Source of the DNA: Leptodactylus fallax
Taxonomy: Eukaryota; Chordata; Amphibia; Anura; Leptodactylidae
Assembly: GCA_947044405.1 (NCBI GenBank)
Contig: CAMRHE010000028.1
Span: forward strand, 6,429,001 to 6,493,000
Length of the DNA stretch: 64,000 nt
Direction of reading: 5' to 3'
Shown piece after piece: positions 27,301-39,300 of this stretch. Below the pieces are notes generated by a model. It ran no database searches and was not told the origin of the DNA. It saw only the letters and a program-made list of their open reading frames with translations. The translations under genes and the position numbers were made by a program. Every line of letters begins with the position of its first letter. Within the stretch, counting starts at the first letter, position 1.

Positions 27301-30300
27301 TCTGCACACCTGGCGGTATTAGAATGTCTGCACACCAGGCGGTATTAGAATGTCTGCACACCAGGCGGTATTATAATGTCTGCACACCAGGCGGTATTAG
27401 AATGTCTGCACACCAGGCCGTATTATAATGTCTGCACATCAGGCGGTATTAGAATGTCTGCACACCAGGCGGTATTAGAATGTTTGCACACCAGGCGGTA
27501 TTAGAATGTCTGCACACCTGGCGGTATTAGACTGTCTGCACACCTGGCGGCATTAGAATGTCTGCACACCAGGCGGTATTAGAATGTCTTGTACACCAGG
27601 CGGCATTAGAATGTCTGTACACCAGGCGGCATTAGAATGTCTGTACACCTGGCGGTATTAGAATGTCTGTACACCAGGCGGTATTAGAATGTCTGTACAC
27701 CAGGCGGTATTAGAATGTCTGTACACCTGGCGGTATTAGAATGTCTGTACACCTGGCGGCATTAGAATGTTTTGTACACCTGGCGGCATTAGAATGTTTT
27801 GTACGCCTGGCGCTATTAGAATCTTTGTATACCTGGGGATATTAGAATATCTGTACTCTAGGCTGTATTAGAATGTCTGTACACCTGGCGGTATTAGAAT
27901 GTCTGCACACCAGGCGGTATTAGAATGTCTGTACACCAGGCGGTATTAGAATGTCTGCACACCTGGCGTTATTAGGATGTCTTGTACACCAGGTGGCATT
28001 AGAATGTCTGTACATCAGGCGGCATTAGAATGTCTTGTACACCAGGTGGCATTAGAATGTCTGTACACCTAGCGGTATTAGAATGTCTGTACACCTGGCG
28101 GCATTAGAATGTTTTGTACACCTGGCGGTATTAGAATGTTTTGTACACCTGGCGCTATTAGAATCTTTGTACACCTGGGGATATTAGAATATCTGTACAC
28201 TAGGCGGTATTAGAATGCCTGTACACCTGGCGGTATTAGAATGTTTGTACACCTGGCGGTATTAGAATTTTTGTACACCTAGGGATATTAGAATATCTGT
28301 ACACTAGGCGGTATTAGAATGCCTATACACCTGGCAGTATTAGAATGTCTGTACACCTGGCGGTATTAGAATGTCTGTACACCTGGCGGTATTAGAATGT
28401 CTGTACACCTGGCGGCATTAGAATGTTTGTACACCTGGCGGTATTAGAATGTCTGTACACCTGGCGGCATTAGAATGTTTTGTACACCTGGCGGCATTAG
28501 AATGTTTTGTACACCTTGTGGCATTAGAATGTTTTGTACACCTGGCGCTATTAGAATCTTTGTATACCTGGGGATATTAGAATATCTGTACTCTAGGCGG
28601 TATTAGAATGTCTGTACACCTGGCGGTATTAGAATGTCTGCACACCTGGCGGTATTAGAATGTCTGCACACCAGGCGGCATTAGAATGTCTGCACACCAG
28701 GCGGCATTAGAATGTCTGCACACCAGGCGGCATTAGAATGTCTGTACAACAGGCGGTATTAGAATGTCTGCACACCTGGCGGTATTAGAATGTCTTGTAC
28801 ACCAGGTAGCATTAGAATGTCTGTACACCAGGCGGCATTAGAATGTCTGTACACCTGGCGGTATTAGAATGCCTGTACACCTGGCGGTATTAGAATGTCT
28901 GTACACCTGGCGGCATTAGAATGTTTGTACACCTGGAGGCATTAGAATGTTTTGTACACCTGGCGGTATTAGAATTTTTGTACACCTGGGGATATTAGAA
29001 TATCTGTACACTAGGCGGTATTAGAATGCCTGTACACCTGGCGGTATTAGAATGTCTGTACACCTGGCGGTATTAGAATGTCTGTACACCTGGCAGCATT
29101 AGAATGTTTTGTACACCTGGCGGCATTAGAATGTTTTGTACACCTGGCGGTATTAGAATCTTTGTACACCTGGGGATATTAGAATATCTGTACTCTAGGC
29201 GGTATTAGAATGCCTGTACACCTGGCGGTATTAGAATGTCTGTACACCTGGCAGTATTAGAATGTCTGTACACCTGGCGGTATTAGAATGTCTGTACACC
29301 TGGCGGCATTAGAATGTCTGTACACCAGGCGGTATTAGAGTGCCAGTGCACCAGGCTGTATTAGAATGTCTGTACAACTGGCGGTATTAGAATGTTTTGT
29401 ACACCTGGCAGCATTAGAATGTTTTGTACACCTGGCGGTATTAGAATTTTTGTACACCTGGGGATATTAGAATATTTGTACACTAGGCGGTATTAGAATG
29501 CCTGTACACCTGGCGGTATTAGAATGTCTGTACACCTGGCGGTATTAGAATGTCTGTACACCTGGCGGCATTAGAATGTTTGTACACCTGGAGGCATTAG
29601 AATGTTTTGTACACCTGGCGGTATTAGAATTTTTGTACACCTAGGGATATTAGAATATCTGTACACTAGGCGGTATTAGAATGCCTGTACACCTGGCGGT
29701 ATTAGAATGTCTGTACACCTGGCGGTATTAGAATGTTTTGTACACCTGGCGGCATTAGAATGTTTTGTACACCTGGCGGTATTAGAATCTTTGTACACCT
29801 GGGGATATTAGAATAGCTGTACTCTAGGCGGTATTAGAATGTCTGTACACCTGGCGGTATTAGAATGTCTGCACACCTGGCGGTATTAGAATGTCTGCAC
29901 ACCTGGCGGTATTAGAATGTCTGTATCTCAGGAGGTATTAGAATGTCTGTACACCTGGCGGTATTAGAATGCCTGTACACCAGGCGGTATTAGAATGTCT
30001 GTACACCTGGCGGTATTAGAATGTCTGTACACCTGGCGGCATTAGAATGTTTGTACACCTGGAGGCATTAGAATGTTTTGTACACCTGGCGGTATTAGAA
30101 TTTTTGTACACCTAGGGATATTAGAATATCTGTACACTAGGCGGTATTAGAATGCCTGTACACCTGGCGGTATTAGAATGTCTGTACACCTGGCGGTATT
30201 AGAATGTCTGTACACCTGGCAGCATTAGAATGTTTTGTACACCTGGCGGCATTAGAATGTTTTGTACACCTGGCGGTATTAGAATCTTTGTACACCTGGG

Positions 30301-33300
30301 GATATTAGAATACCTGTACTCTAGGCGGTATTAGAATGTCTGTACACCTGGCGGTATTAGAATGTCTGCACACCTGGCGGTATTAGAATGTCTGCACACC
30401 TGGCGGCATTAGAATGTCTGTATATCAGGAGGTATTAGAATGTCTGTACACCTGGCGGTATTAGAATGCCTGTACACCAGGCGGTATTAGAATGTCTGTA
30501 CACCTGGCGGTATTAGAATGTCTGTACACCTGGCGGTATTAGAATATTTTGTACACCTGGCGGCATTAGAATGTTTTGTACACCTGGCGGTATTAGAATT
30601 TTTGTACACCTGGGGATATTAGAATATCTGTACACTAGGCGGTATTAGAATGTCTGTACATCTGGTGGTATTAGAATGTCTGTACACCTGGCGGTATTAG
30701 AATGTCTGTACACCTGGCGGCATTAGAATGTTTTGTACACCTGGCGGCATTAGAATGTCTTGTACACCTGGCGGCATTAGAATGTCTTGTACACCTGGCG
30801 GTATTAGAATCTTTGTACACCTGGGGATATTAGAATATCTGTACACTAGGCGGTATTAGAATGCCTGTACACCTAGCGGTATTAGAATGTCTGTACACCT
30901 GGCGGTATTAGAATGTCTGTACACCTGGCGGTATTAGAATGTCTGTACACCTGGCGGCATTAGAATGTTTGTACACCTGGCGGTATTAGAATTTTTGTAC
31001 ACCTAGGGATATTAGAATATCTGTACACTAGGTGGTATTGGAATGCCTGTACACTTGGCGGTATTAGAATGTCAGTACACCTGGCGGTATTAGAATGTCT
31101 GTACACCTGGCGGCATTAGAATGTTTTGTACACCTGGCAGCATTAGAATGTTTTGTACACCTGGCGGTATTAGAATCTTTGTACACCTGGGCATATTAGA
31201 ATATCTGTACTCTAGGCGGTATTAGAATGCCTGTACACCTGGCGGTATTAGAATGTCTGTACACCTGGCGGTATTAGAATGCCTGTACACCTGGCGGTAT
31301 TAGAATGTCTGTACACCTGGCGGCATTAGAATGTTTGTACACCTGGAGGCATTAGAATGTTTTGTACACCTGGCGGTATTAGAATCTTTGTACACCTGGG
31401 GATATTAGAATATCTGTACTCTAGGCGGTATTAGAATGTCTGTACACCTGGCGGTATTAGAATGCCTGTACACCTGGTGGTATTAGAATGTCTGTACACC
31501 TGGCGGCATTAGAATGTTTGTACACCTGGAGGCATTAGAATGTTTTGTACACCTGGCGGTATTAGAATCTTTGTACACCTGGGGATATTAGAATATCTGT
31601 ACTCTAGGCGGCATTAGAATGTCTTGTACACCAGGTGGCATTAGAATGTCTGTACACCTGGCGGTATTAGAATGTCTGTACACCTGGCGGCATTAGAATG
31701 TTTTGTACACCTGGCGGTATTAGAATGTTTTGTACACCTGGCGCTATTAGAATCTTTGTACACCTGGAGATATTAGAATATCTGTACACTAGGCGGTATT
31801 AGAATGCCTGTACACCTGGCGGTATTAGAATGTCTGTACACCTGGCGGTATTAGAATGTCTGTACACCTGGCGGTATTAGAATGTTTGTACACCTGGCGG
31901 TATTAGAATGTCTGTACACCTGGCGGTATTAGAATGTCTGTACACCTGGCGGCATTAGAATGTTTGTACACCTGGCGGTATTAGAATTTTTGTACACCTA
32001 GGGATATTAGAATATCTGTACACTAGGTGGTATTAGAATGCCTGTACACTTGGCGGTATTAGAATGTCAGTACACCTGGCGGTATTAGAATGTCTGTACA
32101 CCTGGCGGCATTAGAATGTTTTGTACACCTGGCAGCATTAGAATGTTTTGTACACCTGGCGGTATTAGAATCTTTGTACACCTGGGCATATTAGAATATC
32201 TGTACTCTAGGCGGTATTAGAATGCCTGTACACCTGGCGGTATTAGAATGTCTGTACACCTGGCGGTATTAGAATGCCTGTACACCTGGCGGTATTAGAA
32301 TGTCTGTACACCTGGCGGCATTAGAATGTTTGTACACCTGGAGGCATTAGAATGTTTTGTACACCTGGCGGTATTAGAATCTTTGTACACCTGGGGATAT
32401 TAGAATATCTGTACTCTAGGCGGTATTAGAATGTCTGTACTCCTGGCGGTATTAGAATGCCTGTACACCTGGTGGTATTAGAATGTCTGTACACCTGGCG
32501 GCATTAGAATGTTTGTACACCTGGAGGCATTAGAATGTTTTGTACACCTGGCGGTATTAGAATCTTTGTACACCTGGGGATATTAGAATATCTGTACTCT
32601 AGGCGGCATTAGAATGTCTTGTACACCAGGTGGCATTAGAATGTCTGTACACCTGGCGGTATTAGAATGTCTGTACACCTGGCGGCATTAGAATGTTTTG
32701 TACACCTGGCGGTATTAGAATGTTTTGTACACCTGGCGCTATTAGAATCTTTGTACACCTGGGGATATTAGAATATCTGTACACTAGGCGGTATTAGAAT
32801 GCCTGTACACCTGGCAGTATTAGAATGTCTGTACACCTGGCGGTATTAGAATGTCTGTATACCTGGCGGTATTAGAATGTCTGTACACCTGGCGGCATTA
32901 GAATGTTTGTACACCTGGCGGTATTAGAATGTCTGTACACCTGGCGGCATTAGAATGTTTTGTACACCTGGCGGCATTAGAATGTTTTGTACACCTTGCG
33001 GCATTAGAATGTTTTGTACACCTGGCGCTATTAGAATCTTTGTATACCTGGGGATATTAGAATATCTGTACTCTAGGCGGTATTAGAATGTCTGTACACC
33101 TGGCGGTATTAGAATGTCTGCACACCTGGCGGTATTAGAATGTCTGCACACCAGGCGGTATTAGAATGTCTGCACACCAGGCGGCATTAGAATGTCTGCA
33201 CACCAGGCGGCATTAGAATGTCTGCACACCAGGCGGCATTAGAATGTCTGTACAACAGGCGGTATTAGAATGTCTGCACACCTGGCGGTATTAGAATGTC

Positions 33301-36300
33301 TTGTACACCAGGTAGCATTAGAATGTCTGTACACCAGGCGGCATTAGAATGTCTGTACACCTGGCGGTATTAGAATGTCTGTACACCTGGCGGTATTAGA
33401 ATGTCTGTACACCTGGCGGCATTAGAATGTTTGTACACCTGGAGGCATTAGAATGTTTTGTACACCTGGTGGTATTAGAATCTTTGTACACCTGGGGATA
33501 TTAGAATATCTGTACACTAGGCGGTATTAGAATGCCTGTACACCTGGCGGTATTAGAATATCTGTACACCTGGTGGCATTAGAATGTTTGTACACCTGGA
33601 GGCATTAGAATGTTTTGTACACCTGCCGGTATTAGAATCTTTGTACACCTGGGGATATTAGAATATCTGTACTCTAGGCGGTATTAGAATGTCTGTACAC
33701 CTGGCGGTATTAGAATGTCTGCACACCTGGCGGTATTAGAATGTCTGCACACCTGGCGGTATTAGAATGTCTGTACACCTGGCGGTATTAGAATGTCTGT
33801 ATATCAGGAGGTATTAGAATGTCTGTACACCTGGCGGTATTAGAATGCCTGTACACCAGGCGGTATTAGAATGTCTGTACACCTGGCAGTATTAGAATGT
33901 CTGTACACCTGGCGGCATTAGAATGTTTTGTATACCTGGCAGCATTAGAATGTTTTGTACACCTGGCGGTATTAGAATCTTTGTACACCTGGGGATATTA
34001 GAATATCTGTACTCTAGGCAGTATTAGAATGTCTGTACACCTGGCGGTATTAGAATAGCTGCACACCTGGCGGTATTAGAATGTCTGCACACCAGGCGGT
34101 ATTAGAATGTCTGCACACCAGGCAGCATTAGAATGTCTTGTACACCTGGCGGCATTAGAATGTCTTGTACACCTGGCGGCATTAGAATGTCTTGTACACC
34201 TGGCGGCATTAGAATGTCTGTACACCTGGCGGTATTATAATGTCTGCACACCAGGCGGTATTATAATGTCTGCACACCAGGTGGTATTAGAATTTCTGCA
34301 CACCAGGCGGTATTAGAATGTCTGCACACCAGGCGGTATTAGAATGTTTGCACACCAGGCAGTATTAGAATGTCTGCACACCTGGCGGTATTAGACTGTC
34401 TGCACACCTGGCGGCATTAGAATGTCTGCACACCAGGTGGTATTAGAATGTCTGCACACCAGGTGGTATTAGAATGTCTTGTACACCAGGCGGCATTAGA
34501 ATGTCTGTACACCTGGCGGCATTAGAATGTTTGTACACCTGGCGGTATTGCAATGTCTGTACACCTGGCGGTATTAGAATGTCTGTACACCTGGCGGTAT
34601 TAGAATGTTTTGTACACCTGGCGCTATTAGAATCTTTGTATACCTGGGGATATTAGAATATCTGTACTCTAGGCGGTATTAGAATGTCTGTACACCTGGC
34701 GGTATTAGAATGTCTGCACACCTGGCGGTATTAGAATGCCTGTACACCAGGCGGTATTAGAATGTCTGTACACCTGGCAGTATTAGAATGTCTGTACACC
34801 TGGCGGCATTAGAATGTTTTGTATACCTGGCAGCATTAGAATGTTTTGTACACCTGGCGGTATTAGAATCTTTGTACACCTGGGGATATTAGAATATCTG
34901 TACTCTAGGCAGTATTAGAATGTCTGTACACCTGGCGGTATTAGAATAGCTGCACACCTGGCGGTATTAGAATGTCTGCACACCAGGCGGTATTAGAATG
35001 TCTGCACACCAGGCAGCATTAGAATGTCTTGTACACCTGGCGGCATTAGAATGTCTTGTACACCTGGCGGCATTAGAATGTCTGTACACCTGGCGGTATT
35101 ATAATGTCTGCACACCAGGCGGTATTATAATGTCTGCACACCAGGTGGTATTAGAATTTCTGCACACCAGGCGGTATTAGAATGTCTGCACACCAGGCGG
35201 TATTAGAATGTTTGCACACCAGGCAGTATTAGAATGTCTGCACACCTGGCGGTATTAGACTGTCTGCACACCTGGCGGCATTAGAATGTCTGCACACCAG
35301 GTGGTATTAGAATGTCTGCACACCAGGTGGTATTAGAATGTCTTGTACACCAGGCGGCATTAGAATGTCTGTACACCTGGCGGCATTAGAATGTTTGTAC
35401 ACCTGGCGGTATTGCAATGTCTGTACACCTGGCGGTATTAGAATGTCTGTACACCTGGCGGTATTAGAATGTTTTGTACACCTGGCGCTATTAGAATCTT
35501 TGTATACCTGGGGATATTAGAATATCTGTACTCTAGGCGGTATTAGAATGTCTGTACACCTGACGGTATTAGAATGTCTGCACACCTGGCGGTATTAGAA
35601 TGTCTGCACACCAGGCAGTATTAGAATGTCTGCACACCAGGCGGTATTAGAATGTCTGCACACCAGTCGGTATTAGAATGTCTGCACACCAGGCGGTATT
35701 AAAATGTCTGTACACCAGGCGGTATTAGAATGTCTGCACACCTGGCGGTATTAGAATGTCTTGTACACCAGGTGGCATTAGAATGTCTTGTACACCAGGT
35801 GGCATTAGAATGTCTGTACACCAGGCGGCATTAGAATGTCTGTACACCTGGCGGTATTAGAATGTCTGTACACCTGGCGGTATTAGAATGTCTGTACACC
35901 TGGCAGCATTAGAATGTTTGTACACCTGGAGGCATTAGAATGTTTTGTACACCTGGCGGTATTAGAATCTTTGTACACCTGGGGATATTAGAATATCTGT
36001 ACACTAGGCGGTATTAGAATGCCTGTACACCTGGCGGTATTAGAATGTCTGTACACCTGGTGGCATTAGAATGTTTGTACACCTGGAGGCATTAGAATGT
36101 TTTGTACACCTGCCGGTATTAGAATCTTTGTACACCTGGGGATATTAGAATATCTGTACTCTAGGCGGTATTAGAATGTCTGTACACCTGGCGGTATTAG
36201 AATGTCTGCACACCTGGCGGTATTAGAATGTCTGCACACCTGGCGGTATTAGAATGTCTGCACACCTGGCGGTATTAGAATGTCTGTATATCAGGAGGTA

Positions 36301-39300
36301 TTAGAATGTCTGTACACCTGGCGGTATTAGAATGCCTGTACACCAGGCGGTATTAGAATGTCTGTACACCTGGCAGTATTAGAATGTCTGTACACCTGGC
36401 GGCATTAGAATGTTTTGTATACCTGGCAGCATTAGAATGTTTTGTACACCTGGCGGTATTAGAATCTTTGTACACCTGGGGATATTAGAATATCTGTACT
36501 CTAGGCAGTATTAGAATGTCTGTACACCTGGCGGTATTAGAATATCTGCACACCTGGCGGTATTATAATGTCTGCACACCAGGCGGTATTAGAATGTCTG
36601 CACACCAGGCGGCATTAGAATGTCTTGTACACCAGGCGGCATTAGAATGTCTTGTACACCTGGCGGCATTAGAATGTCTTGTACACCTGGCGGCATTAGA
36701 ATGTCTTGTACACCTGGCGGCATTAGAATGTCTTGTACACCTGGCGGCATTAGAATGTCTTGTACACCTGGCGGTATTAGAATCTTTGTACACCTGGGGA
36801 TATTAGGATATCTGTACACTAGGCGGTATTAGAATGCCTGTATACCAGGCGGTATTAGAATGCCTGTACACCTGGCGGTATTAGAATGCCTGTACACCTG
36901 GCGGTATTAGAATGCCTGTACACCTGGCGGTATTAGAATGCCTGTACACCTGGCGGTATTAGAATGCCTGTACACCAGGCGGTATTAGAATGTCAGTACA
37001 CCTGGCGGTATTAAAATGTCTGTACACCTGGCGGTATTAGAATGTCTGTACACCTGGCGGTATTAGAATGTCTGTACACCTGGCGGTATTAGAATGTCTG
37101 TACACCAGGCGGTATTAGAATGTCTGTACACCAGGCGGTATTAGAATGTCTGTACACCTGGCGGTATTAGAATGTTTTGTACACCTGGCGCTATTAGAAT
37201 CTTTGTATACCTGGGGATATTAGAATATCTGTACTCTAGGCGGTATTAGAATGTCTGTACACCTGGCGGTATTAGAATGTCTGCACACCTGGCGGTATTA
37301 GAATGCCTGTACACCAGGCGGTATTAGAATGTCTGTACACCTGGCAGTATTAGAATGTCTGTACACCTGGCGGCATTAGAATGTTTTGTATACCTGGCAG
37401 CATTAGAATGTTTTGTACACCTGGCGGTATTAGAATCTTTGTACACCTGGGGATATTAGAATATCTGTACTCTAGGCAGTATTAGAATGTCTGTACACCT
37501 GGCGGTATTAGAATAGCTGCACACCTGGCGGTATTAGAATGTCTGCACACCAGGCGGTATTAGAATGTCTGCACACCAGGCAGCATTAGAATGTCTTGTA
37601 CACCTGGCGGCATTAGAATGTCTTGTACACCTGGCGGCATTAGAATGTCTTGTACACCTGGCGGCATTAGAATGTCTGTACACCTGGCGGTATTATAATG
37701 TCTGCACACCAGGCGGTATTATAATGTCTGCACACCAGGCGGTATTAGAATTTCTGCACACCAGGCGGTATTAGAATGTCTGCACACCAGGCGGTATTAG
37801 AATGTTTGCACACCAGGCAGTATTAGAATGTCTGCACACCTGGCGGTATTAGACTGTCTGCACACCTGGCGGCATTAGAATGTCTGCACACCAGGTGGTA
37901 TTAGAATGTCTGCACACCAGGTGGTATTAGAATGTCTTGTACACCAGGCGGCATTAGAATGTCTGTACACCTGGCGGCATTAGAATGTTTGTACACCTGG
38001 CGGTATTGCAATGTCTGTACACCTGGCGGTATTAGAATGTCTGTACACCTGGCGGTATTAGAATGTTTTGTACACCTGGCGCTATTAGAATCTTTGTATA
38101 CCTGGGGATATTAGAATATCTGTACTCTAGGCGGTATTAGAATGTCTGTACACCTGGCGGTATTAGAATGTCTGCACACCTGGCGGTATTAGAATGTCTG
38201 CACACCAGGCGGTATTAGAATGTCTGCACACCAGGCGGTATTAGAATGTCTGCACACCAGGCGGTATTAGAATGTCTGCACACCAGGCGGTATTAAAATG
38301 TCTGTACACCAGGCGGTATTAGAATGTCTGCACACCTGGCGGTATTAGAATGTCTTGTACACCAGGTGGCATTAGAATGTCTTGTACACCAGGTGGCATT
38401 AGAATGTCTGTACACCAGGCGGCATTAGAATGTCTGTACACCTGGCGGTATTAGAATGTCTGTACACCTGGCGGTATTAGAATGTCTGTACACCTGGCAG
38501 CATTAGAATGTTTGTACACCTGGAGGCATTAGAATGTTTTGTACACCTGGCGGTATTAGAATCTTTGTACACCTGGGGATATTAGAATATCTGTACACTA
38601 GGCGGTATTAGAATGCCTGTACACCTGGCGGTATTAGAATGTCTGTACACCTGGTGGCATTAGAATGTTTGTACACCTGGAGGCATTAGAATGTTTTGTA
38701 CACCTGGCGGTATTAGAATCTTTGTACACCTGGGGATATTAGAATATCTGTACTCTAGGCGGTATTAGAATGTCTGTACACCTGGCGGTATTAGAATGTC
38801 TGCACACCTGGCGGTATTAGAATGTCTGCACACCTGGCGGTATTAGAATGTCTGCACACCTGGCGGTATTAGAATGTCTGTATATCAGGAGGTATTAGAA
38901 TGTCTGTACACCTGGCGGTATTAGAATGCCTGTACACCAGGCGGTATTAGAATGTCTGTACACCTGGCAGTATTAGAATGTCTGTACACCTGGCGGCATT
39001 AGAATGTTTTGTATACCTGGCAGCATTAGAATGTTTTGTACACCTGGCGGTATTAGAATCTTTGTACACCTGGGGATATTAGAATATCTGTACTCTAGGC
39101 GGTATTAGAATGCCTGTATACCAGGCGGTATTAGAATGCCTGTACACCTGGCGGTATTAGAATGCCTGTACACCTGGCGGTATTAGAATGCCTGTACACC
39201 TGGCGGTATTAGAATGCCTGTACACCTGGCGGTATTAGAATGCCTGTACACCAGGCGGTATTAGAATGTCAGTACACCTGGCGGTATTAAAATGTCTGTA

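Noticed and set aside
34107..38114. Open frames with repeated 9-residue peptides in the big array
   Set aside because: They arise where 27-bp units follow each other, occur on both strands, shift frame at each 26-bp unit, and have no independent coding signal.
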